A DNA stretch of 64,000 nt. It comes from an uncultured Bacteroidota bacterium (lineage in GTDB: Bacteria; Bacteroidota; Bacteroidia; Flavobacteriales; Flavobacteriaceae). Numbering within the stretch: position 1 is the stretch's first letter; each line of letters opens with the position of its first letter. The translations under genes were made by a program, and so were the position numbers. Location: the NCBI GenBank assembly GCA_903902795.1, contig CAIUWH010000071.1, forward strand, positions 1 to 64,000. Reading direction: 5' to 3'. The notes below the pieces were generated by a model, which saw only the letters and a list, made by a program, of their open reading frames with translations, was not told the origin of the DNA and made no database searches. Below, one piece after another: positions 1 through 6,359 of this stretch.

Positions 1-119
1 ATTCACAATTGGGTGGAGATGTGAAGTTTGATAACGCAGGATTCCACAACATCACTTTGGGAATTAATTTATTCTGCGCACCAGAGAAATACCACTGTAA
101 TTGTCCAGCTGTGAATTAA
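1..119 (+). CDS. 3' end of a probable outer-membrane protein (partial)
   Basis: An open frame runs in from the left edge and stops with TAA at 117-119, leaving about 38 residues. The end of the peptide, with alternating residues in HNITLGINLF, looks like the last strand of a membrane beta-barrel. It is followed by a short tail containing three cysteines (CAPEKYHCNC). No family can be named from so little. A strong hairpin terminator follows 22 bases downstream, which supports this being a real gene end. The barrel reading is inference. Confidence 0.5.
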   Translation, partial: SQLGGDVKFDNAGFHNITLGINLFCAPEKYHCNCPAVN

Positions 120-140
120 AATAGAATAGATTATATATTA

Positions 141-172
141 AAAAAAGCTTCTTGAAAAAGAAGCTTTTTTTT
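141..172. terminator. Bidirectional intrinsic terminator
   Basis: A perfect 13-bp stem (AAAAAAGCTTCTT / AAGAAGCTTTTTT) with a GAAA loop is flanked by A and T runs. It can end both the rightward gene on the left edge and the leftward SnoaL-like gene that stops at 174. Confidence 0.85.
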
Positions 173-173
173 A

Positions 174-536
174 TTATCCGTGATACACTCTTGAGAAGAC
201 TATTTTGTTGTCTCTTATTTCTAAGACTTCGGCCACGAGCATGTCACTTTCGCCGGTAACCATTCTAGTGTATTCCATAAAAACGCGATCAGCATTGGAG
301 GTTAGCGAAGTTACTTTATAGTGTAAAGTAGGCAAGTTTTCAAATGCTTCACTCCACCACAAACGCAATGCGTCCTTACCGTTGATGTACCCGTTGGTTT
401 CTGGTTTGTTTATTTTTAACTTCGGACTAAAATGCTGCGCCTCGTCGTCGTATAACGAGAGCAGTTTTTCTAAATTTTGCGAATTAAAGGCTTCAAACCA
501 GGAGTGCGCAATGGATAAATTCTTCTCTGGACTCAT
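174..536 (-). CDS. SnoaL-like / NTF2-fold nuclear-transport-factor-like protein
   Basis: A 120-residue protein with the SnoaL/NTF2-fold pattern: an N-terminal helix with HSWFEAFNSQNLEKLLSLYDDEAQHFSP, a middle LRLWWSEAFENLPTLHY segment, and C-terminal strands. Such small cone-shaped domains act as hydrolases, isomerases or ligand-binding modules, and the substrate cannot be told here. The ORF track starts 19 codons earlier, but those residues overlap the end of the upstream pseudouridine synthase gene. The Met of MSPEKNLS at 536 removes the overlap and fits the family length. It lies 8 bases downstream of the rluB-like stop, so the two are probably cotranscribed. Confidence 0.7.
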   Translation of the reverse strand: MSPEKNLSIAHSWFEAFNSQNLEKLLSLYDDEAQHFSPKLKINKPETNGYINGKDALRLWWSEAFENLPTLHYKVTSLTSNADRVFMEYTRMVTGESDMLVAEVLEIRDNKIVFSRVYHG

Positions 537-544
537 CACTTCGC

Positions 545-1411
545 TTATATATTTTTTAGATTGATGATTTCTTGTTCGGTTAAGAACCTCCAATTTCCTC
601 TTGGTAAATTCTTTTTAGTCAAACCAGCGAAAGCAACACGGTCAATTTTAATTACGTTGTATTTGAAACTTTCAAAAATTGCACGTACCACTTTTACGTT
701 GGGTGTTCGCAATTTCAAACCTATTTCTGTTTTGGGTTGGTCTTCGATGTAACTAATTTCATCTACAAATAGGCGATGACCGTCTAATGTAACTCCTCCC
801 GAGATCTTCTCTAAATCTTCAAATTTTAAGTTTTTATCTAAAGAAACTTGATAAATCTTAGGTGATTTTTGGTTCGGTAAACTGAATTTCCGAATCATGT
901 CGGTATCATTAGTAAATACTAGCAATCCCGTTGTATTTTTATCCATTCTTCCAATAGGTTGAAGGAACGATTTTGTGGCGCCTTTAACCAATTCTTGTAC
1001 GTTTCGGTAGTCCATTTCGTCTTCGTTGGAGGTCGTGAAATTTTTAGGTTTGTTGAGTAAAATATATTCTTTCTTCTCTGGAATTAAGGTTTTACCATCA
1101 AAGTTCACTACATCTCCGGGTTTCACTTTGTAGCCCATTTCTATAATTACTTCTCCGTTTACTTTAACGTTGCCCGATTGTATGTAGATATCAGCATCTC
1201 GACGCGAACACACTCCCGAATTAGCAATGTATTTATTTAAACGAATATCGTCTGATTTAATTGGCTTGGACACATTTTGAGTGGGTTTTGTAGCCGATGT
1301 TGGTCGCGGTTTTTGCGAACGTTTGGGCATTGGAGGTTTAGAAGAGGAAGTGCTTTTCTTTTTATCTCCGGTGGACTTACTATTTTTTTTACTGCGATTA
1401 TCATTACTCAT
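545..1411 (-). CDS. rluB: 23S rRNA pseudouridine synthase, RluB/RluF type
   Basis: A 288-residue protein. Residues 1-55 form a low-complexity basic Lys/Ser/Pro tail. Then comes an S4 RNA-binding domain (RLNKYIANSGVCSRRDADIYIQSG, about 57-110) and a RsuA/RluB-type catalytic domain with the motif GRMDKNTTGLLVFTND, whose Asp is the expected nucleophile. Family knowledge: these enzymes isomerise specific uridines in 23S rRNA, and RluB is the usual Bacteroidetes assignment. The exact target uridine cannot be read from sequence. The basic N-terminal extension is common in flavobacterial homologues and may aid rRNA binding (inference). It starts a leftward pair with the SnoaL-like gene. Confidence 0.85.
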   Translation of the reverse strand: MSNDNRSKKNSKSTGDKKKSTSSSKPPMPKRSQKPRPTSATKPTQNVSKPIKSDDIRLNKYIANSGVCSRRDADIYIQSGNVKVNGEVIIEMGYKVKPGDVVNFDGKTLIPEKKEYILLNKPKNFTTSNEDEMDYRNVQELVKGATKSFLQPIGRMDKNTTGLLVFTNDTDMIRKFSLPNQKSPKIYQVSLDKNLKFEDLEKISGGVTLDGHRLFVDEISYIEDQPKTEIGLKLRTPNVKVVRAIFESFKYNVIKIDRVAFAGLTKKNLPRGNWRFLTEQEIINLKNI

Positions 1412-1516
1412 TACTCAAAATTTTCTGCAAAGATACTGATTTTAATGGTATGTACCTGAATCCATTTGGATGATGGTCGGAGAACACTAGTGAATGATGG
1501 CAAAAGAGTTGTTTTT

Positions 1517-1600
1517 TAGCCCCGATTGAGGCGATATCCTTTTTTAATTGCTCGGGGTTTAAACCCCGAGCAATTAAAAAAGATAAAGCCGAAAGCGGGA
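1517..1600 (+). ncRNA. Flavo-1-like structured element, copy A
   Basis: TAGCCCCGATTGAGGC pairs with GCCGAAAGCGGGA. The outer stem is CCCG/CGGG, followed by a small internal loop, then a TGAG/CGAA step compatible with tandem G-A pairs, then GGC/GCC. The apex holds a perfect 44-nt palindrome (1539-1582). It shares its frame with copies B, C and D, and the outer pair is C-G here where the others have T-A. The orientation points to the gene starting at 1721, although a promoter at 1676-1705 lies between them. The Flavo-1 identity is from memory and untested. Confidence 0.6.
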
Positions 1601-1675
1601 CAATTGTTCGGATGAAAACTAGTTGTTTGCTTCTTATTTTTATCCATTTAAAAAAATTGATATTGATTTTTGAAA

Positions 1676-1705
1676 TTGCCATTGCTATTGAATTTGCTAT
1701 CTTTG
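1676..1705 (+). promoter_or_regulatory. Bacteroidetes-type promoter for the flavin-reductase-like gene
   Basis: TTG at 1676 and TATCTTTG at 1698-1705 are separated by 19 bases, matching the Bacteroidetes -33/-7 consensus. Transcription should start near 1712, only about 9 bases before the ATG at 1721. Confidence 0.6.
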
Positions 1706-1720
1706 TTCAAAAGAAATGGT

Positions 1721-2596
1721 ATGTTGACACTCGACCCAAAAGAACTATCTCCGGTAAAATTACAAGGTTATTTGCAAAGTGCCATTGCACCGCGACCCAT
1801 AGCGTTTGCTAGTACGATGGATGTGAATGGAAAACCCAATTTATCGCCGTTTAGTTTCTTTAATATTTTCAGTTCGAATCCGCCAATTTTGGTTTTTTCA
1901 CCGGCGCGACGTGTTAGAAACAACACGATTAAGCACACCTTAATCAATTGTGAGGCTACTCGTGAAGTAGTGATAAACGTCGTAAATTTTGACATCGTCC
2001 AACAAATGTCGTTGTCGAGTACCGAATATCCAGATGGTGTAAACGAATTTACAAAATCGGGTTTAACGCCGATTCCGTCTGAAAAAGTAAAACCGTATCG
2101 AGTTGCTGAAAGTCCGGTGCAGTTCGAGTGTAAAGTCAACCAAATCATTGCGCTCGGAACCGAAGGTGGCGCCGGAAACATGATCATTTGTGAAGTGGTA
2201 AAAATTCACATCAACGAAGCCGTTTTGGATGCAGACGGACATATCGATCCAGTCAAAATTGATTTGGTATCGCGTTTGGGTGGTAATTGGTATTCGAGAG
2301 CGAACCAAGGCCTTTTTGAAGTTGAAAAGCCTTTAGTGTCTTTAGGAATCGGTGTCGATGCGATTCCGAGTTTTGTCAAAGAAAGTACTCTTTTTAACGG
2401 AAACGATTTGGGGAAATTAGGTAATGTAGAAGCCTTGCCAACCGAAGAAGAAATTACTATATTTGTAAAACAAAATTTTGAAGTGAAAGGTGTTTTGAGT
2501 GCTGATGATGAATTCAAAAAACACCAATTAGCCAAAGAATATTTAGATAAAAATGAAGTGCTGACCGCGTGGAAAGTGCTATTAGCCAAAAAATAA
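1721..2596 (+). CDS. Flavin reductase-like (split-barrel FMN-binding) protein
   Basis: A 291-residue protein of the flavoredoxin / DIM6-NTAB type. The N-terminal half carries the split-barrel signature: IAPRPIAFASTMDVNGKPNLSPFSFFN and the following VFSPARRVRNNTIKHT, where FMN phosphate and ring are usually held. Family members bind FMN and pass electrons or reduce flavin; the partner is unknown. The C-terminal third (from about residue 200) is a helical extension seen in flavobacterial homologues. The start at 1721 is chosen because the ORF-track start at 1670 precedes the predicted promoter, whose -7 box is at 1698-1705. It is followed 12 bases later by the DUF3127 gene, so they may form an operon. 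Confidence 0.8.
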   Translation: MLTLDPKELSPVKLQGYLQSAIAPRPIAFASTMDVNGKPNLSPFSFFNIFSSNPPILVFSPARRVRNNTIKHTLINCEATREVVINVVNFDIVQQMSLSSTEYPDGVNEFTKSGLTPIPSEKVKPYRVAESPVQFECKVNQIIALGTEGGAGNMIICEVVKIHINEAVLDADGHIDPVKIDLVSRLGGNWYSRANQGLFEVEKPLVSLGIGVDAIPSFVKESTLFNGNDLGKLGNVEALPTEEEITIFVKQNFEVKGVLSADDEFKKHQLAKEYLDKNEVLTAWKVLLAKK

Positions 2597-2608
2597 ATTA
2601 GTTAGATT

Positions 2609-2986
2609 ATGGAAGTTTCAGGAAAAGTAAAAGTGGTTGGGCCAGAGATGCAAGTGAGCCCAACATTTAAAAAAAGAGAATTGGTTGTTACTACAGACGA
2701 GCAATATCCGCAAAGTATTATGATAGAATTTGTTCAAGATAAAAGTGATTTATTGAACAATGTTGCTGTGGGTGAAAATGTAAAGGTTTCGATCAATTTA
2801 GGAGGAAGAGAATGGGTGAATCCGCAAGGAGAAACCAAATATTTCAATTCAATCAAAGGATGGAGAATTGAAAAACTACAAGCTGAAGCGCCAGCGGCGC
2901 AACAAATGCCTCCAATGCCAGCAGCAGAAGCATTTGCTCCAGCAACTGATTTTAAAGAAGAAGAACACGACGACTTGCCTTTTTAA
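2609..2986 (+). CDS. DUF3127 domain-containing protein
   Basis: A 125-residue protein beginning MEVSGKVKVVGPEMQVSPTFKKRELVV, the typical opening of the DUF3127 family found widely in Bacteroidetes. The alternating strand pattern up to the FNSIKGWRIEKL motif (residues 1-93) suggests a small OB-like barrel, which makes single-strand nucleic-acid binding possible but unproven. The tail is Ala/Pro/Met-rich and ends in the acidic EEEHDDLPF, like the acidic tips of SSB-type proteins. It follows the flavin-reductase-like gene by 12 bases. No function is established for the family to my knowledge. Confidence 0.8.
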   Translation: MEVSGKVKVVGPEMQVSPTFKKRELVVTTDEQYPQSIMIEFVQDKSDLLNNVAVGENVKVSINLGGREWVNPQGETKYFNSIKGWRIEKLQAEAPAAQQMPPMPAAEAFAPATDFKEEEHDDLPF

Positions 2987-2989
2987 TTG

Positions 2990-3169
2990 AAAATTAAAAA
3001 GCAAGTTCCAAAAAAAAGCAAAAAGCAAATTCCAAATAAGTTCCAATTTTAAAAAATTCAATCTTCAAAACACAGAGTTTCGGATTTTAGAATTTAGATT
3101 TTGGTTTTTATTTGGAATTTTCCTTTGGATGGAAATTGGAATTTGCTTTTTGTTATTTGGAATTTATAA
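2990..3169. repeat. AT-rich inverted-repeat spacer built on TTGGAATTT
   Basis: The spacer repeats AAATTCCAA on the left and TTGGAATTT on the right. One pair is a perfect 16-bp inverted repeat: AAAAAGCAAATTCCAA at 3020-3035 and TTGGAATTTGCTTTTT at 3136-3151. The whole spacer can fold as a long weak hairpin. A similar spacer lies between rpsB and tsf at 9005-9110. It is probably a dispersed intergenic repeat; no coding potential is seen. Confidence 0.6.
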
Positions 3170-3808
3170 ATGTATTTCCTAACCAAAGAACTTTATTTTC
3201 CGCCTGTTGACGAGGCGTCCTACGAAGGCATTTTGGCCGTTGGTGGAGATTTGTCGATTGATCGTTTGTTGTTGGCGTATGACAGCGGAATTTTCCCTTG
3301 GTACGATGCTGATGAGCCAATACTTTGGTGGGCGCCGCCGTATCGAATGGTGGTCAATCCGAACGACTATAAGGTAGCGAAAAGTCTGCGCAACATTATT
3401 AATAGGAACATTTTTCAAATTACGATGAACCAAGATTTTTTAGCAGTAATTACTAGCTGTCAGCAAGTCGAGCGCAAAGGTCAAGATGGAACGTGGATTA
3501 CGGCAGCTATTATTGAGGCGTACACCGAATTACATCGGATGGGAAAAGCGCAATCGGTAGAAGTGTGGCAAAATGGCGAATTGGTCGGCGGTTTGTACGG
3601 CACCGATTTAGGACATGTTTTTTGTGGTGAAAGCATGTTTTCTAAAGTTCCCAATGCCAGTAAAGTGGCATTTGTTAAACTTATCGAATATTTAAAACTA
3701 AATAACTACAAATTACTGGATTGCCAAGTGCACAACGACCATTTGGAAAAATTAGGAGCATTTGAAATTTCGCGTGATCTGTTCATGCAGATCTTAAAAT
3801 CCAAGTAA
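3170..3808 (+). CDS. aat: Leucyl/phenylalanyl-tRNA--protein transferase
   Basis: A 212-residue protein of normal family length. It carries the signature segments LAVGGDLSIDRLLLAYDSGIFPWY near residue 25, ILWWAPPYR near 52, and GELVGGLYGTDLGHVFCGESMFS near 140. The enzyme moves Leu or Phe from tRNA onto N-terminal Arg or Lys of proteins, marking them for ClpS/ClpAP degradation in the N-end rule pathway. It acts in the cytosol. The ATG sits at the right edge of the TTGGAATTT repeat spacer. Its stop at 3808 abuts the stop of the convergent DUF1275 gene with no gap, and no terminator is visible between them. Confidence 0.95.
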   Translation: MYFLTKELYFPPVDEASYEGILAVGGDLSIDRLLLAYDSGIFPWYDADEPILWWAPPYRMVVNPNDYKVAKSLRNIINRNIFQITMNQDFLAVITSCQQVERKGQDGTWITAAIIEAYTELHRMGKAQSVEVWQNGELVGGLYGTDLGHVFCGESMFSKVPNASKVAFVKLIEYLKLNNYKLLDCQVHNDHLEKLGAFEISRDLFMQILKSK

Positions 3809-4534
3809 CTATTCTTCGTGCAAATTGGATTTAATGCGTCGTTTGGTCAGATGATAGTACACAATTACGTTGTCAAACAGCAAGGCAATGATCAAGACAA
3901 AAGCAGCAAAAAGCATAATTTTCAACTTGAAATCGCTATAGAACAATCCGCCGAGTACACATCCCAAGAAAAAGAAAGCAATAATTGATAAACGCAAAAA
4001 GATGTTGCGTTTAAGACGTTGCAGTTCGGATGCTTTTTTATAGAAAAACAATTGCGACAATTCGATGCCTAAATCGGTGAACAATCCGGTTAAATGAGTA
4101 GTTCGCACAGTGGATTCGGAAATTTTAGTAACCAATGCATTTTGTAATCCCATGGAAAAAAGTAGTGCATAGGCGATATAATTCGGATGCACACCTTCAC
4201 TTAATCCTGCAAATACCAGAATTATAATTTCTAATGTCATGGGAAAAGCGTGAGCTATTCTCGGTCTTGTTTTTGTGAAAATTTCCACTAAGAAATTAGA
4301 GACGAATGCTCCAAGAAGGAAGAACAAAATATAAACAACAATGGTAATGGCTTTCGAGTAGTTTTTGAGCGCAATTTCTTCAGCAAAAAAAGCAAAATGT
4401 CCGGTGACATTGGTGGTTAACGTGGCAACGGAAAGTAATCCAGCAATATTTACAATTCCGGCTATGAAAGATAGGGTCGATGCCAATCGCAGATTGTGTA
4501 TGAATGTTCTTCGATTGCCTTTATGTCGAAACAT
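3809..4534 (-). CDS. YoaK/DUF1275 family membrane protein
   Basis: A 241-residue protein with about six hydrophobic helices. It matches the DUF1275 (YoaK) pattern: an N-terminal SFIAGIVNIAGLLSV helix, a middle LEIIILVFAGLSEG helix, then MGLQNALVTKISESTVRTTHLTGLFTDLGIELSQ, the most conserved block of the family. The function is unknown; small-molecule transport is the usual guess. The Lys/Arg-rich ends suggest they face the cytoplasm. It is convergent with aat with zero spacing, so the two mRNAs probably overlap at their 3' ends. Confidence 0.8.
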   Translation of the reverse strand: MFRHKGNRRTFIHNLRLASTLSFIAGIVNIAGLLSVATLTTNVTGHFAFFAEEIALKNYSKAITIVVYILFFLLGAFVSNFLVEIFTKTRPRIAHAFPMTLEIIILVFAGLSEGVHPNYIAYALLFSMGLQNALVTKISESTVRTTHLTGLFTDLGIELSQLFFYKKASELQRLKRNIFLRLSIIAFFFLGCVLGGLFYSDFKLKIMLFAAFVLIIALLFDNVIVYYHLTKRRIKSNLHEE

Positions 4535-4657
4535 GGTTGCTGGAATTTAAGGGAAAGGTACACATTTATTGAGGATTATAAATCACTCGACACGACAATA
4601 TAAATACATCAGGTGTCGATAAAGTATACTATTCAAGACAAAACCAAGTTTTCTTTT

Positions 4658-4702
4658 ACTGACCACTGACCACTGACCACTGACCACTGACCACTGACCA
4701 CT
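4658..4702. repeat. Heptanucleotide tandem repeat (ACTGACC)n
   Basis: 6.4 perfect copies of the 7-bp unit ACTGACC. The right edge of the array supplies the stop codon of tag (CTA at 4701-4703, TAG on the minus strand). A second, unrelated 7-bp array lies inside the polysaccharide deacetylase gene. Confidence 0.95.
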
Positions 4703-5261
4703 ATTTCATCCTCCAACATTCCTCCACATGATCATTTACCATTCCGGTTGCTTGCATGTGTGCGTAAACCACGGTTGAACCGACAAATTTAAATCCGCGT
4801 TTCTTTAAATCTTTGCTTATGGTGTCGGAAAGTGCTGTCGTTGCGGGTACTTCACTTAAAGATTTTCGGCTATTTTCTATAGGTTTTCCGTCGATGAATT
4901 TCCAGATGTAATCCGAAAAACTTCCAAATTCTTCTTGAACTTTCATAAAAGCGATGGCGTTGGAAATGGTGCCTCGTATTTTAAGTTGATTCCGAATAAT
5001 TCCGGCGTTTTGTAACAATTCTTGAACTTTGTCTTCGTTGTATTGCGCGACTTTTTTATAATTAAAATCATCAAAAGCAGCTCTAAAATTATTTCTTTTT
5101 TTCAGAATCGTATACCAACTTAGTCCAGCTTGAAAGGTTTCCAAGATCAGAAATTCAAATAAGGTATCATCGTCATAAATGGGTTTTCCCCATTCGTTAT
5201 CGTGGTAGTCGCGGTACAAATCGTCTTTTTCGCACCATGCGCATCGTATTTTATTTCCCAT
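4701..5261 (-). CDS. tag: DNA-3-methyladenine glycosylase I
   Basis: A 186-residue protein. The N-terminal CAWCEKDDLYRDYHDNEWG and C-terminal GMVNDHVEECW supply the Cys/His residues that bind the structural zinc in Tag. FEFLILETFQAGLSWYTILKKR is the helix-hairpin-helix core around the alkylated-base pocket. Tag removes 3-methyladenine from DNA to start base excision repair. The start is the Met of MGNKIRCAW at 5261. It overlaps the end of the upstream transporter gene by 11 bases, so translation is likely coupled. The stop codon is formed at the edge of the ACTGACC array. Confidence 0.93.
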   Translation of the reverse strand: MGNKIRCAWCEKDDLYRDYHDNEWGKPIYDDDTLFEFLILETFQAGLSWYTILKKRNNFRAAFDDFNYKKVAQYNEDKVQELLQNAGIIRNQLKIRGTISNAIAFMKVQEEFGSFSDYIWKFIDGKPIENSRKSLSEVPATTALSDTISKDLKKRGFKFVGSTVVYAHMQATGMVNDHVEECWRMK

Positions 5262-5901
5262 CTTTTTGGAGGTACTTTTCAATTATAAAATGTCCGAGGT
5301 AAATCAGCGGTGTCATCAAAACCGCAATCACCAGTTTTACGGTGTAACCCGTTAGACCCGAAATAACATAGGTTTCAAAATCCATGATTCCCGGTAAATA
5401 GAATGCAATTCCCAATACGATAAAACTATCAAAAAACTGAGAAATTGCTGTAGAACCTGTGCTTCGAAGCCAAATCATTTTGTTTCCTGTGCGCTTTTTT
5501 ACCAAGTGAAAAATGGTTACATCGATTAGTTGAGAAGCCAAAAAGGCAATAATACTGCCGATGATGATCAACTGACTCTGGCCAAATACGGCGTTAAATT
5601 GATTGGTGGTGACCGAGCTAATTCCGGTTGACGGAATCTTCATCGCAAAATACAGGATGAAAAAAGTATACGCAATCAATCCCGCGGTAATCAGCGAAAG
5701 TTTTTTTACCCCTTTTTCGCCAAAATATTCGTTGATTAAATCGGTGGTAATGAACACAATCGGCCACGGTAAAATTCCGATACTCATGACGGCGGAACCT
5801 ACGTCAATAAGTTTGCCTCCGATGAGTTCGGCTACAATGGCGTTCGTTATAAATATACCGGCGAGAATTACGTAGACAGTGTCTTTTTTTGATTGAAACA
5901 T
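5251..5901 (-). CDS. yhhQ: Queuosine precursor transporter (YhhQ/VUT family)
   Basis: A 216-residue protein with about six membrane helices. Family hallmarks are ELIGGKLIDVGSAVMSIGILPWPIVFITTDLINEYFGEKG near the start and STGSTAISQFFDSFIVLGIAF later. YhhQ proteins take up 7-cyano-7-deazaguanine or related bases for queuosine synthesis. queG at 49.6 kb shows that the organism makes or finishes queuosine, which fits. It is the first gene of a pair with tag. Its promoter (TATTTTTG, 5921-5928) is directly downstream of structured element copy B. Confidence 0.85.
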   Translation of the reverse strand: MFQSKKDTVYVILAGIFITNAIVAELIGGKLIDVGSAVMSIGILPWPIVFITTDLINEYFGEKGVKKLSLITAGLIAYTFFILYFAMKIPSTGISSVTTNQFNAVFGQSQLIIIGSIIAFLASQLIDVTIFHLVKKRTGNKMIWLRSTGSTAISQFFDSFIVLGIAFYLPGIMDFETYVISGLTGYTVKLVIAVLMTPLIYLGHFIIEKYLQKDGK

Positions 5902-5920
5902 GGGCTTACGGCTAGTGATT

Positions 5921-5951
5921 CAAAAATAGCATTTTATTTTTAGAAGCGAAA
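5921..5951 (-). promoter_or_regulatory. Promoter for yhhQ-tag
   Basis: On the minus strand TATTTTTG (5921-5928) is a perfect TAnnTTTG -7 box about 20 bases before the ATG. The -33 position holds TTTCG, part of the conserved tail of structured element copy B. The same TTTCG-to-TAnnTTT arrangement recurs after copy C. Confidence 0.6.
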
Positions 5952-6052
5952 GGCTCGGGCATTTTTTGTAATCGTCTTTCCTGCTCTCGTCAGTCGCTTT
6001 GTCCCTATAAAAATCGGGACAAGAGCTCCAACAATGACTCGATCAGGGCTAT
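5941..6052 (-). ncRNA. Flavo-1-like structured element, copy B
   Basis: On the minus strand: TAGCCCTGATCGAGTCA ... TGACGAGAGCAGGA. The pairs are CCTG/CAGG, then a 2x2 loop (AT/AG), a C-G pair, a GA/GA step, then GTCA/TGAC. The apical hairpin is TTGTCCC/GGGACAA. A tail TGCCCGAGCCTTTCGCTTCTAAAAAT is nearly identical to that of copy C, and its TCGCTT can pair with AAGCGA in the apical region. It points to yhhQ. Confidence 0.65.
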
Positions 6053-6359
6053 ATTGTAAATGTCTTTTGTAAAATTAATTTAAAATGTACACTTTTTGTG
6101 TACCTGACTTTAAAATGACAACTCTAAATTTACTTAAATTAATTTTACAAAGGGCTAATATGTGGGCTTGCCACCCAACAGTGACTCCTGTAGAAATGCT
6201 TTTCTAATTTTTGCAGTAGTATTTAAACAGAAACGTTGTTGCTTTTTTAAAGTTGGTTAGGCAACAATTGAGTGGATAAATCAACTGTAAATTAGGCACT
6301 CTTGATTAGATATGTTTGGACGACATGATCAAGATTGTGAATCATTAAAAATTATAATT
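6053..6359. other. Divergent intergenic region with nested inverted repeats
   Basis: About 300 bases between structured element B and the lipoprotein gene. It holds a perfect 17-bp inverted repeat (TTGTAAAATTAATTTAA at 6067-6083, complement at 6134-6150) that encloses GTACAC-TTTTT-GTGTAC (6087-6103). This could be an operator, a hairpin, or the ends of a lost short mobile element. No convincing ORF or perfect TAnnTTTG box was found for the rightward gene. Confidence 0.55.

Noticed and set aside
1404-1682. 92-residue minus-strand ORF overlapping the rluB start
   Set aside because: It reads through structured element copy A and its 44-nt palindrome, overlaps the rluB start, and has no recognisable domain. 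I treat it as chance, although its C-terminal 40 residues look less random than usual.
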